Below, piece after piece: positions 9,029-18,106 of a DNA stretch of 57,970 nt. The first letter of the stretch is position 1. Every line of letters starts with the position of its first letter. The DNA is from Promethearchaeota archaeon. Lineage in GTDB: Archaea > Asgardarchaeota > Lokiarchaeia > Sigyniarchaeales > SOKP01. The translations under genes were made by a program, and so were the position numbers. The notes below the pieces were generated by a model, which saw only the letters and a program-made list of their open reading frames with translations, made no database searches and was not told where the DNA came from. The stretch is taken from assembly GCA_030603385.1 (NCBI GenBank), contig JAUVXW010000030.1:1-57970 (forward strand). Reading direction: 5' to 3'.

Positions 9029-9991
9029 TTATTTTTTTACAAAATTGTATTTATAAACTAAATAGGAGCCTAAAATCCCTCCTAACTCAGGTAAATAAAA
9101 TAATAAATAAACAAGAGATAAAAATGCGTATAATAACCCAAAAATTAAACGTATTGATACTATCATTATTAGAAAACTTCTTCCCGACATTCTCATTGGA
9201 ATAAATGCTCTTACTTCTCGCCTCATCATTGGAAAGATTATATATGAAATTAAACCATATATTCCCCCCCATGCTAATCCTACATATACCGGAGAAGAAT
9301 CTAAAGGTAAATATACAAGTAATGATAATCTTAGTAAAATATAGAATAAAGCCGAAAATAAACCACTAATAATATACAACTTTATTAAGAAAGAGGCTCC
9401 ATAACTAAATTCAATGCTTCTCGCCATAAAATATAAAAAGAACAACATAAAGAATAAAAAGAATAAATTAATTACAGAACTCATTGCTGAATAGTAGACA
9501 CTACTACTACTGAAACTTATAAAAAGGCTAGTGAAAAATGTATGATAGGTGAACTCAAATAATACTTTATTTAAACTTAAATAAATATATTGAGAGATTC
9601 CATAGCTATCAAAAAACAAAGCAATGATGGAAGTTAAAATTATTACTGCAAATAGTATCTTAGTATAATTATATTTGGTTGTTGTTTTCTCTGATTTTCC
9701 ATAGGTCTTCAGCGTTTTTTTTCTTTGTTTATCTTGTCTCCTTAGATATTTCCGTAATACTTTAGGTCCTTTATCCAAATATTCCTTAGAAGTAGGTTTC
9801 TTTAAAACAACATCTTGACGACGTTTACTTGGACTTCTTGAAGTAGTCGGTACAACTGGTACATGTTTTAATTCAAAAGTACATTCATGATTTTCTGGTA
9901 GTCTATGCTTCTTGCAAAAAGTACCACTGCAATATTTACATGTGAAAGGAAGATATCCGATCTGTTCACCACAGAATTCGCAATATGTCAG
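9029..9991 (-). CDS. AN1-type zinc finger plus rhomboid-like membrane protein, CUG start
   Basis: The frame runs upstream of the first canonical start (TTG 9778). It encodes an AN1 zinc finger ([11 protein letters not shown]...[20 protein letters not shown]), a basic linker and then five or six hydrophobic helices. The membrane part resembles a rhomboid fold, but the usual GASG serine motif is not evident, so it may be an inactive pseudoprotease. No ATG/GTG/TTG precedes the zinc finger. CTG 9991-9989 aligns with the ATG of the neighbouring AN1-protease gene and has GGTGA six bases upstream, so I call it as the start. The product is 320 aa. Confidence 0.7.
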   Translation of the reverse strand: MTYCEFCGEQIGYLPFTCKYCSGTFCKKHRLPENHECTFELKHVPVVPTTSRSPSKRRQDVVLKKPTSKEYLDKGPKVLRKYLRRQDKQRKKTLKTYGKSEKTTTKYNYTKILFAVIILTSIIALFFDSYGISQYIYLSLNKVLFEFTYHTFFTSLFISFSSSSVYYSAMSSVINLFFLFFMLFFLYFMARSIEFSYGASFLIKLYIISGLFSALFYILLRLSLLVYLPLDSSPVYVGLAWGGIYGLISYIIFPMMRREVRAFIPMRMSGRSFLIMIVSIRLIFGLLYAFLSLVYLLFYLPELGGILGSYLVYKYNFVKK

Positions 9992-10150
9992 TCTAATTCA
10001 CCAAGAAAGCAATTAAATTTTTCAATCCCATTGTTAAAGAATTCAAAAGTATAATAATTTAAAATTATCACCCTTCATAATTTTTACTTTTTATTTTATG
10101 CAAATAAAAATATAAAAAGACTCATTGAAGGTTATTTTTCTCTTTTTCAG

Positions 10151-11140
10151 CTAAGTAATGTAAGGATTAGTACTAACCGGAGCATAAATAATCGCATACG
10201 TAATTATTAAAAGCGTCAATAATGAACCACATAACACTAGATATATTTTTTTGTTCCATTTCCAAATATTTTGTCCATCTAAAATACCAATAGGGAGCAT
10301 ATTAAAAGTGCCTAGCATGAAGTTTAAATTCGCAGCTAGCCCTATTAACATGTTAAGTGGATAAGCGGGAATTACGAAGGAGATTCCGAAAAGTATTATT
10401 CCGTATACAAGATTAACTATAGGTCCAGCAGCTTTACACAAACCTGTAGTTCTATCTATTTTACTCAAACCCAAAACAACGACTGCTCCTGGTAAAGCTA
10501 ATGAAGGGAAGCTTGCTCCCCCCGATGTTAATGCATATATGTTAAATAAAACACCAAACACTGTTAACATCATTCCAAAAGTTAACAATCTAAATTTAGT
10601 TTGAAGATTAAAATGTTTTGCTACTTGCCTATGCCCAAGTTCGTGAAAGAAAAAAGCTGTGGCATAAAAACTCGCTAACATAAAAATGGCCCATTCATAC
10701 CCTGTATCGATTAAACTAGGATAGAATGTTAAGAGACCAATAATAAATATCAATGATACACCAACTACAAAATGAAATAATTCTGATTTGTGAGGTAACA
10801 AAATTCCTTTAAAATTAATTCCAGAATCTGGGTCAAATGCATTTACAGGAACTTGAGATTCCTGGCGATACCAAGTATACGTTCCATCTGTAGTCCCTCG
10901 AGTAACTCCTGGTGTACTTGGGGGCTGATATGTCTGGTCCTGAGATATAGACGCTACTTGAGGTTCCTGACTATAAGTTTGTGGTGTTGATATAGATTGT
11001 TGTAATCCTGAACTTTCTCTTATAATATTACAGTCGTGATTTTCTGGTTCTTTATGTCTTGCACAATAATCATACCCACATCTATCACAATAAAAGGGGT
11101 CTCCAATTAATTCATCCCCACAATGAGCACAATTTGCCAT
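10151..11140 (-). CDS. AN1-type zinc finger plus site-2 protease (M50) homologue
   Basis: The N-terminal ~40 residues form an AN1 zinc finger (CAHCGDEL...CDRCGYDYCARHKEPENHDC). A Gln/Ser/Thr-rich linker (residues 45-105) follows, then about six membrane helices. The zinc-metalloprotease motif FFFHELGHRQ lies in the membrane part near residue 165, and a second metal-ligand motif MLPIGILDGQ near 285, as in S2P/M50 proteases. A zinc-dependent intramembrane protease is likely. It shares the AN1-linker-membrane-protease plan with its neighbour at 9029-9991; the zinc finger may recruit substrates or ubiquitin-like partners (inference). Confidence 0.85.
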   Translation of the reverse strand: MANCAHCGDELIGDPFYCDRCGYDYCARHKEPENHDCNIIRESSGLQQSISTPQTYSQEPQVASISQDQTYQPPSTPGVTRGTTDGTYTWYRQESQVPVNAFDPDSGINFKGILLPHKSELFHFVVGVSLIFIIGLLTFYPSLIDTGYEWAIFMLASFYATAFFFHELGHRQVAKHFNLQTKFRLLTFGMMLTVFGVLFNIYALTSGGASFPSLALPGAVVVLGLSKIDRTTGLCKAAGPIVNLVYGIILFGISFVIPAYPLNMLIGLAANLNFMLGTFNMLPIGILDGQNIWKWNKKIYLVLCGSLLTLLIITYAIIYAPVSTNPYIT

Positions 11141-11348
11141 AAATACACCAAATTTAATTTTTAAAAAGAATTATTTTTTAATTAATTATTAAATTCCAGA
11201 TTTAAAATATTATTTAGAATATTCTCTTCTTCAACGATTTATATAGTTTAGATTTTTTTTCTATGGTTTTTTATTCATAACTTTGCTAAATTTTATTAAT
11301 GTGAAGTCTTCTATTTAGGTAGAGTTAAACAATTTTTAAGTGAGTGTT

Positions 11349-11504
11349 ATGAGTGAGGAAGAAAAAGAAGAGGAAGAACATTCAATAGATGAAGAACGAA
11401 AAAAGCTAGGTGAATTAGGTGTAGATAGTACTTGGGGTATATTGACAACTGGAGAGAAAAAAAAGAAAGAACCTGAAAAAAAACCCTTTAGAGGCTTTAA
11501 TTAA
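11349..11504 (+). CDS. Small acidic protein, 51 aa
   Basis: A short ORF from ATG 11349 to TAA 11504. It starts with MSEEEKEEEE, then has a central LGELGVDSTWGILTTG segment and a Lys-rich tail. TTTATATAG at about 11238-11246 and a purine-rich leader fit a promoter region. The strongly biased ends with a defined hydrophobic centre argue for a real small protein. The function is not recognised. Confidence 0.5.
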   Translation: MSEEEKEEEEHSIDEERKKLGELGVDSTWGILTTGEKKKKEPEKKPFRGFN

Positions 11505-11642
11505 CTTCTATAACTTCAATTTTTCACTTAGATATCATTTAATATAGATCATAGTTTTCTGGGATAATTAATATCAAAAAGTTTAATTCTTACTAAATAT
11601 ACTAATTTTACAATTTTAATTCAAATTCAGTAAATTTAAACA

Positions 11643-13226
11643 TTGTCTACCCCTGTCTCAATTCAGGATGGACCGTTTACAACTAATACCTTAGTTTCAA
11701 TAAAATTTGTTCTAATTCATATTTTAATTATTTGGGGTTCTGTCTTACCAATCCTAATAGAATTATACTTATTTTGGAAAATTGTGGAAGAGAATTTTAT
11801 ATTATTTTACTTTCTTTTACCTTTCCAATTTTGTATTTGTTTTCTAATATTAGTCATTTCCTCTACTCTTTTATCAAAATTACTATTACTTGTAATTAAA
11901 TTCATCCATAAACCAAAAGAAGGTGTTTTCAAAAAGGACAAAAAAGACAGAGATTACTATTTTTGGAGTTTAAGGGCAGTTATTAAGAAGTGGCCAATTT
12001 GGATCTCAAACTTAATTCCATCCTCATTAATCAAAAATCTGATGTTAAAAATATTGGGAATAACAACAGATTATTCTAATAAAATTTCTACTGGAAGTAT
12101 TGATGCTGAATTCATTGAATTAGGAAGAAATGTTAGTATAGGTCAGGGAAGTTCAATAAAATCAAGTATGATTCTAAGGGGACATTTAATTATCAAAAAA
12201 GTCATAATTGGAGATAATGTTATAATTGGCTCAAATTCATTTGTAGCTCCAGGTACTCACATAGGCTCCAATACTAGACTAGGAACAATGTCTGTAACTA
12301 AATTTAACCAGATACTAGATCCCAATTCTTCTTATCGTGGAAATCTTGCAGAAGAAATACATAATCCCCCAAGTGATTTAATGCAAATTTTTAATGATAT
12401 AGAATTGAAAGAGAATTCAAATACTTCTATAAATCCTGAAGATAAATTCGTTAAAAATTTAACCTATAATATAACTATCTTCGGAATTGTTTATTTTTTT
12501 TCCAACTTCATCCCTGTGTTAAGCATAATGTATTTCTGTAATGAATACTTTTTCCCGTTATATTTACACTCTCCTAATTTATTCCAAATTTTCGTAAAAA
12601 TTCAATCCTTATTAACATTTTTAATTACACCCCTATTCCTAATTTTTCTAATTTTGATCCATTTATTCACAGTTATACTTATCACTAAAATAACTTATAA
12701 TGCAATCCAACACAAAAATCCTGCTAAAGAAGGAATCTTTCACTGGAAGTATAAAAATCAGGATTTCAATAATTACTTTAAACGTTCTTTTATTTTAAGA
12801 TATGCAAAATGGAAAATACAAAGAAGCCCATTTCCTTGGTTAATAAAACCCGCTTTTAATTTCATAGGTAACTGTTATTTTGGGAAAAAAACTGTGATTG
12901 AAAATTCATATTTAGCAAAGGAGTTTTTACAAGTTGGGAAAAACTCATATATAGGAAAAGCATTACTTGCAAACCACCTATGGGATAAAAATCTAACCAT
13001 TAAAGGTATAATTATAGGAGATAATGTCAGTATTTCAGATAATTGTTGCATTGCGCCAGGAACAGAAATCGAGAATGATGTAACGTTATTACCTCTATCT
13101 GTTACCTCAAAATGCGACAAATTAACCTCTAATTCAGTTTATAATCATTCTCCCTTAAAAAAAATTTCAGAGGAAGAGTTAATTCAAATAATTAATTATG
13201 AAATTGGTGATAATCGTGGCGATTAA
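11643..13226 (+). CDS. Membrane protein with two transmembrane/left-handed beta-helix units
   Basis: TTG start at 11643 (MSTPV). The protein is built of two repeats, each with two membrane helices, a short motif (HKPKEGVF / KNPAKEGIF) and a hexapeptide-repeat left-handed beta-helix. In the first repeat the beta-helix (about residues 165-230) contains VSIGQGSSIKSSMIL and VIIGDNVIIGSNSFVAPGTHIG; the second copy is at ~425-500 (NVSISDNCCIAPGTEI). This resembles the acyltransferase-like terminal region of NRPS-type hexapeptide proteins. An acyl- or acetyl-transfer role at the membrane is possible; the catalytic His is not obvious. The end overlaps the next gene, a third copy of the same unit. Confidence 0.7.
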   Translation: MSTPVSIQDGPFTTNTLVSIKFVLIHILIIWGSVLPILIELYLFWKIVEENFILFYFLLPFQFCICFLILVISSTLLSKLLLLVIKFIHKPKEGVFKKDKKDRDYYFWSLRAVIKKWPIWISNLIPSSLIKNLMLKILGITTDYSNKISTGSIDAEFIELGRNVSIGQGSSIKSSMILRGHLIIKKVIIGDNVIIGSNSFVAPGTHIGSNTRLGTMSVTKFNQILDPNSSYRGNLAEEIHNPPSDLMQIFNDIELKENSNTSINPEDKFVKNLTYNITIFGIVYFFSNFIPVLSIMYFCNEYFFPLYLHSPNLFQIFVKIQSLLTFLITPLFLIFLILIHLFTVILITKITYNAIQHKNPAKEGIFHWKYKNQDFNNYFKRSFILRYAKWKIQRSPFPWLIKPAFNFIGNCYFGKKTVIENSYLAKEFLQVGKNSYIGKALLANHLWDKNLTIKGIIIGDNVSISDNCCIAPGTEIENDVTLLPLSVTSKCDKLTSNSVYNHSPLKKISEEELIQIINYEIGDNRGD

Positions 13227-13959
13227 CGATATAATTGTAACAAACAATGTTGTGTTCCCTAATAGGTTTGTATGGCTACATCTTATCTTAATTTGGCTTT
13301 CGATTTTCCCAACAAGTCTTTTCTTTACGCTTTTTTTCAATTTATTTTCATTATGGATACCTACGATAGTAATAATTTGTTTTCTACCTCTTTCAATTGT
13401 TCTCTATTATGGGCTCTTTATCTTATTTCTTCTATTTTTTTCGAAATCATATTTAATTATTATAAACTTAATTCATCAGCCAAAAGAAGGAATATTTGAA
13501 AGATCTTTGAATGATAAAGACTTTCTTTTCTTTGTTTTAAGAAGAAATTTGAAAAGATTCATTTTAAAAATATATAATTACTTTCCTTTACCGTGGGCGA
13601 AATTACTAGCCCTAAAAATATTAGATATAAAAATTCCCTATAATACCGGAGTATTAGATAGCTATATTGATTCAGATTTCGTAGAAATAGGTAATAATGT
13701 TATTCTTGGTGAAGGGTCAATAATAATGAGTTCTATGATTGTAGGAAATTTATTCCTAATAAAAAGAGTAATACTCAAAGATGGATGTACTATAGGTGCA
13801 TTTAGTGTAATTTCTCCAGGAACAGTAGTCGAAGAAGGAGCCATTCTGGGAATGGGAAGCTATACCAAAGTTAACCAATGTCTTAAACAAAATTCCATTC
13901 ATATTGGAAGACCCGCGAAGAGATGGAAAAATATACAAAATATGGAGAACAAAAAATAA
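13198..13959 (+). CDS. Membrane-anchored left-handed beta-helix protein (paralogue of previous gene)
   Basis: It carries one copy of the same unit as the upstream gene: two membrane helices (residues ~25-95), the HQPKEGIF motif, a basic linker, and a hexapeptide-repeat beta-helix (VEIGNNVILGEGSIIMSSM...CTIGAFSVISPGTVVEEGAILG). It starts inside the 3' end of the upstream gene (29-base overlap, or less if GTG 13216 is used), so the two are translationally coupled. It is probably a subunit of the same membrane enzyme or complex. The substrate is unknown. Confidence 0.7.
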   Translation: MKLVIIVAINDIIVTNNVVFPNRFVWLHLILIWLSIFPTSLFFTLFFNLFSLWIPTIVIICFLPLSIVLYYGLFILFLLFFSKSYLIIINLIHQPKEGIFERSLNDKDFLFFVLRRNLKRFILKIYNYFPLPWAKLLALKILDIKIPYNTGVLDSYIDSDFVEIGNNVILGEGSIIMSSMIVGNLFLIKRVILKDGCTIGAFSVISPGTVVEEGAILGMGSYTKVNQCLKQNSIHIGRPAKRWKNIQNMENKK

Positions 13960-14019
13960 TTAAATTTCTATATATATTATAAAATATTAAAAACATAATT
14001 AGGATATTAGTGACTTACC

Positions 14020-14250
14020 ACGAAAAAAGGTAAAAGGACCGCTTTTTGTCCAACATGTGAACGTGAAGTGGTATTGGGGCGAAAGACGTTCGACCATATT
14101 TATCACGAGATTCTTTGCTTCCTTGTCATCCTAACTATAGGTTTGGGCTTTATCATTTACTTTATTTTGAAATACAGTAAAAAGCCAAACACTTGTCCTA
14201 ATTGTGAATCAGAATTTGACTTAAAAACACTTAAACCTATAACAAGTTGA
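14020..14250 (+). CDS. Small zinc-ribbon membrane protein, likely ACG start
   Basis: The frame contains CPTC near the N-terminus, one membrane helix (FLVILTIGLGFIIYFIL) and CPNC near the C-terminus. The two CxxC pairs flank the membrane segment. The GTG at 14068 would cut off the first pair. The upstream frame has no ATG/GTG/TTG after the TGA at 14011. ACG 14020 would give MKKGKRTAFCPTC and has AGTGA six bases upstream, so I propose it as the start (76 aa). A damaged second copy follows at 14437-14565. Confidence 0.5.
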   Translation, partial: TKKGKRTAFCPTCEREVVLGRKTFDHIYHEILCFLVILTIGLGFIIYFILKYSKKPNTCPNCESEFDLKTLKPITS

Positions 14251-14436
14251 ATATTTCCTAAAAAGCAAACTAAATTTATCATTTAGTTCTTAATGTAAGA
14301 AGAACATTTTTAAGTAATCTTCTTGCCCAGAAATAGTTAATTCATTTACTCACTCATTTATTTTATCAAACAACAAAAATTAAGATTTTACTTTTTTTCT
14401 TTATGTTTTTTTTTTTATCACGAACTATCCTGTTTT

Positions 14437-14565
14437 ATGGTAATTCTTACTGTAGGCCTTGGTTTTATCATTTACTTTAATTTGAAATATTCTAAAAAGC
14501 CTAATACATGTCCAAATTCTGAGTCTGAATTTGATTTAAAAACTCTTACCTTGAAAACAAGTTAA
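14437..14565 (+). pseudogene. Decayed duplicate of the zinc-ribbon membrane protein
   Basis: ATG 14437 opens MVILTVGLGFIIYF, then KYSKKPNTCPN, nearly identical to the C-terminal part of the gene at 14020-14250. The last zinc Cys is changed (CPNS instead of CPNC). The N-terminal half is out of frame around a long T run at 14406-14416, where the sequence still resembles the first copy (tttatcacga). This is a tandem duplication in decay. Confidence 0.6.
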
Positions 14566-14593
14566 AAGGTTCAATGAAAAAAAATAAGATCAT

Positions 14594-14860
14594 TTAGGTC
14601 TTTTTAACCTTCATCTCCTTATTACATCTAGGGCAAATCTTATCTTTTTCTTTAAGCTGTTTTTTCATAATTGTTTTTTGATACTTACATTTTGCGTTAG
14701 GGCACACAAGAACGTATTTTACAAGTTGTGTTGGTGGACTTTTAAATGTACTTAATTTTTCACTTTCTCTCTTACTTTTTTTAGCTTCGGTTAAAACAGC
14801 TTTTTTTTTTTCTTCCCTTTCTACTTCCTCTTCAGTTTTAAGCCACTTGTCTAAGCCCAC
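14594..14860 (-). CDS. Small zinc-ribbon protein, 88 aa
   Basis: The protein has a basic, charged helical N-terminus (MGLDKWLKTEEEVEREEKKK) and a C-terminal zinc ribbon with CPNAKC and CPRCNKEM as the two metal knuckles. It is encoded on the minus strand between the small zinc-ribbon genes and mat. The family is not recognised; its size and composition suggest an RNA- or DNA-binding accessory protein. Confidence 0.6.
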   Translation of the reverse strand: MGLDKWLKTEEEVEREEKKKAVLTEAKKSKRESEKLSTFKSPPTQLVKYVLVCPNAKCKYQKTIMKKQLKEKDKICPRCNKEMKVKKT

Positions 14861-14962
14861 TTGATACTCACTTTTTAAATATCTTTTTTCATAAATAAGA
14901 AAGAAACTCTAATATATAAAAAAAGAGAAAAAAATAAAAATTTGTTTATCAATGTTAAGTTG

Positions 14963-16207
14963 TTAAAACACTTGAACCTTACCTGCGATAAGTCTCTTTC
15001 TTAAATCAATAAAACTTTCTTTACTGAGTTTTTCTGCCAAGACTTGTTCTGCTATTTTCTTTACTGAATCGAAGTTTACATTATCAGCAGGAATTAATTC
15101 TATAGAAGAAATCCAAGGATCTGTTATCTTTCGACCTATCTGAGAAAGTAATTTTACGTGCGCTTCTACTATATCCCCTTGACCTCGATTAACAATTTCT
15201 CTTGCCATTTCTGTACTGAGTACATTGTATAATTTTCCAACATGATTGATTGGATTTTTTCCACAAACGGCTTCCAAACTCATTGTTCTACAAGGAGTTA
15301 TAAGGCCATTAGATCGATTTCCACGGCCTACCCCTCCATCATCTCCAGCTTCAGCACTAGTCCCGGTAATCGTAAGATAGGTAATCCCTTTTTCTATATT
15401 ATCTGCTACGTTTACTTGACAAGTCACATCACGCTCAGGGATGATATCTGCCGCAAGATCCAATACAGCATCTCTTATTTGATTTGTATAGCTAACATAT
15501 TCACTAGCATCATTTATATACTTACTGACCATAGCTGCAGCAACTGTTATCCCAACTTCATTTCCGATTCTCTCAACCATAACCTTGATGTCTTCACCTG
15601 AAGCTTTACATTTTTTCTTGAATTTATCTGAATTTATCAATCTCTCTGCTTCTAACGTAATTTTTTCTACATCTGAATAAGGAGCATATCCCACACCGAA
15701 ACTGGTATCATTCGCAAGTGGAACTTCTTCAGTATGATGAGATTCATCAAAAACCCCTGTTAAATCTATTGATCCTGGCCGCACAGCATAATCAAACTGG
15801 ATATCTCTGTTTAAATCGAGGTTTCTAAAAATCTCAGAAAGTACTTTACGCTGAGTTTCTATACAAATAGTTGGGATAGGAATATGTTCAAGCTTGCTCT
15901 TACCATCTCCACATTCTATAAGGATCTGATTTATCGCTCGTCCAACAATTAGAAAATATTGTGGTTGAATAATTAGACCTCCACCATATTCGGGCTTTGC
16001 GGTACCTCCAACAAGAGCAGCCTTATCGACATTGTGGTGGTATACTCGGTCGAAATTTTCGAGGTAATAAACACACAAGGCTCTAGAACAAGCATCAGCA
16101 ACAGCATCGCAGACAGTATCAGGATGTCCAATCCCTTTCCTTTCTACGAGTTCTGGGAATTCACTTTTTTCAATAGGTAAAAAGTTAGCACGAGTAATTT
16201 TTAACAT
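14963..16207 (-). CDS. mat: S-adenosylmethionine synthetase, archaeal type
   Basis: It makes S-adenosylmethionine from methionine and ATP. The sequence is the divergent archaeal family: N-terminal [17 protein letters not shown] (substrate/metal region), [14 protein letters not shown], a central [19 protein letters not shown], and the Gly/Asp-rich [16 protein letters not shown] near residue 290. The length (414 aa) is typical. A TATA-like element (actatttatatc read on the minus strand, around 16230-16241) lies 25-35 bases upstream of the ATG at 16207. Confidence 0.96.
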   Translation of the reverse strand: MLKITRANFLPIEKSEFPELVERKGIGHPDTVCDAVADACSRALCVYYLENFDRVYHHNVDKAALVGGTAKPEYGGGLIIQPQYFLIVGRAINQILIECGDGKSKLEHIPIPTICIETQRKVLSEIFRNLDLNRDIQFDYAVRPGSIDLTGVFDESHHTEEVPLANDTSFGVGYAPYSDVEKITLEAERLINSDKFKKKCKASGEDIKVMVERIGNEVGITVAAAMVSKYINDASEYVSYTNQIRDAVLDLAADIIPERDVTCQVNVADNIEKGITYLTITGTSAEAGDDGGVGRGNRSNGLITPCRTMSLEAVCGKNPINHVGKLYNVLSTEMAREIVNRGQGDIVEAHVKLLSQIGRKITDPWISSIELIPADNVNFDSVKKIAEQVLAEKLSKESFIDLRKRLIAGKVQVF

Positions 16208-16336
16208 TTCATTTAACCAACTTCTTAATGATATAAATAGTTCTTTTAAGTATGTTTTTAAATTATTTATCCGTTAAATTCCTTATTAAATGAAAAATGC
16301 ATTTCTTTCATTTATTATGTATGATTAATTCATAAC

Positions 16337-16347
16337 TTTTATAAATA
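16337..16347 (+). promoter_or_regulatory. Archaeal TATA-like box upstream of HTH-CBS gene
   Basis: CTTTTATAAAT lies about 55 bases before the ATG at 16400, at a plausible distance for a box A with a short leader. It is assigned by sequence resemblance only. Confidence 0.35.
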
Positions 16348-16399
16348 TTTTGTTCTTATAATATGCACAACCCGCATAATTTTTTATCATAATCTAAAA

Positions 16400-16972
16400 A
16401 TGCAAAGATTACCCTTATTAAGCGAAATTAAACGTTTACGAAAGAAATTGGATATTAGCCAGAAAAAATTGGGAGAAGAATTAGATATACCTCAATCCAC
16501 GATTTCACGTATCGAAAATGAATCAATTGATCCCCCATATTCTAAGGTTAAAAAGATATTTGAATATTTAGAGAGTGAACGTTTGGCTCGTAAAAAATCT
16601 AAGAAACACGCTAAGGACATAATGACTCATCAAATTATTTCTATCAAGCCTAGTTCATCAATAAGAGATGCTGTAGAGTTAATGAATGAATATGGCTATT
16701 CACAACTCCCATTGTTAGAAAATCAACAAAATTATGGAAGTATTACATCAAAAAAAATTCAAAAATGCATAACTGATAATCCTGAAATCCTCGGTGCAGA
16801 TGTTTTACTTATAAAGGAATTACCTTTTCCCGAAGTTGATGAGATTTGGAATGTAAAAGATATTTCTGATTTACTTATAAGATATTCTGCTGTTTTAGTA
16901 AAAGATAATCAACATAACTTTGTTGGAATAATAACTGATGCTGATTTTCTTAAACTCACTCATAACTATTGA
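16400..16972 (+). CDS. HTH (XRE/Cro) regulator with CBS domains
   Basis: Residues 1-60 form an XRE helix-turn-helix (IKRLRKKLDISQKKLGEELDIPQSTISRIENESIDPP). Residues ~75-190 form a CBS pair (AKDIMTHQIISIKPSSSIRDAVELMNEYGYSQLPLL... AVLVKDNQHNFVGIITDADFL). This is a common archaeal arrangement in which an adenine nucleotide or S-adenosyl ligand bound by the CBS pair tunes DNA binding. The gene is divergent from mat across a 190-base intergenic region, so control of mat is a reasonable guess. Confidence 0.88.
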   Translation: MQRLPLLSEIKRLRKKLDISQKKLGEELDIPQSTISRIENESIDPPYSKVKKIFEYLESERLARKKSKKHAKDIMTHQIISIKPSSSIRDAVELMNEYGYSQLPLLENQQNYGSITSKKIQKCITDNPEILGADVLLIKELPFPEVDEIWNVKDISDLLIRYSAVLVKDNQHNFVGIITDADFLKLTHNY

Positions 16973-17082
16973 AAAACAAAATAATTCTTATTGATAATTT
17001 CTGAAAATAGAAATAAATTAAATAGGTTTTAATACATTATCATCACAAAAAAAGATTTAATTATAACATAACATTTAAGTAA

Positions 17083-18093
17083 TTGGATTTAATGACGAGT
17101 ACTGTTATTGAACAAATTAACAATTTGCTGAAAAAGGCTAATTATGAAACCTTCTTGTTAGGAAGTTTTGCAACTACAAAGAGTAAGTTTTGTTTTGATT
17201 TAATAGTAAAGAAAGATGACCAAATTTTTAGTGTAAAGGTATTTCCCAATATTGACAATTTGAATCCAGACTTAATCAGTGATATTAAATCTTTATCTTT
17301 AATCTTAAAGTCTAAACCATTGTTAATAGGAATTAAGAATAGGTACCAGAAATTAGAAGATAACACAATATATGTAAGAAACGGGTTACCATTTATAACA
17401 TTAAAAACACTTGAGAAAATCCTTACATATAATATATACCCCTATATTTTAGCAAGGAGAGGTGGGGGAGTAGTGTTTTTAGACGGAAATTTAATGAAAG
17501 AAATAAGAGAACAGCACTCAATAACGAGAAAAGAATTATCAGAAAAGTTAGGCATAACTAAACGGACTGTTAGTTCATATGAAAATGAGAGTATGCGTCC
17601 TTCAGAAGAAATGGCTCAGAAAATTTTAAATATTTTAGAGGATAGTGAAATATTCAAAAAGATTAACATTTTCAAATGGAATATTAAGTATGATATGGAA
17701 GATAAGGAAATATTTGAAGGAATAGAATTGAGTGAATTTGAATCTCATGTTGAAAATATAATAAAAGATATTGGGCTTTCTTCTTATTGGTATAAAAAAG
17801 GATCTATTCCTTTCAAATTATCATTATTTTCTTCAATTGATAAAATTGAAAGCAGGGGCTTTTACCCTCTTTTTTCCGCCCTCTCCGAGGAACAAGGTAA
17901 AGTCAATGAGATAAATTATAATTGTTTGAAGATGTTTAATGACTTATTTCATAAAACTGCGCTTTATATCATCGATAATAACGTAAAAATTCCAGGAACC
18001 ATAAAAGGAAAAGATATTCATATTGTAAAAATAAAGAATTTAGAAGAAGTTGATGATGAGGAAGAATTCATTGAACTCATCCAAGACTCTTGA
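17083..18093 (+). CDS. Archaeal HTH-type transcriptional regulator (COG1395-like)
   Basis: Residues 1-120 form an alpha/beta domain resembling an endonuclease-like fold (ETFLLGSFATTKSKFCFDLIVKK..FSVKVF). An XRE helix-turn-helix follows at ~140-185 (LMKEIREQHSITRKELSEKLGITKRTVSSYENE), then a C-terminal domain. The order and length match the conserved archaeal COG1395 regulators. Start is TTG 17083 or ATG 17092. The stop lies 13 bases before the TTG start of rnhB, so the two genes are probably co-transcribed. Confidence 0.8.
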   Translation: MDLMTSTVIEQINNLLKKANYETFLLGSFATTKSKFCFDLIVKKDDQIFSVKVFPNIDNLNPDLISDIKSLSLILKSKPLLIGIKNRYQKLEDNTIYVRNGLPFITLKTLEKILTYNIYPYILARRGGGVVFLDGNLMKEIREQHSITRKELSEKLGITKRTVSSYENESMRPSEEMAQKILNILEDSEIFKKINIFKWNIKYDMEDKEIFEGIELSEFESHVENIIKDIGLSSYWYKKGSIPFKLSLFSSIDKIESRGFYPLFSALSEEQGKVNEINYNCLKMFNDLFHKTALYIIDNNVKIPGTIKGKDIHIVKIKNLEEVDDEEEFIELIQDS

Positions 18094-18106
18094 GGAGAAA
18101 TCAGAA

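Noticed and set aside
15242..15601. 119-codon ORF antisense to mat
   Set aside because: It is a shadow of the conserved mat reading frame, with no protein-like pattern.
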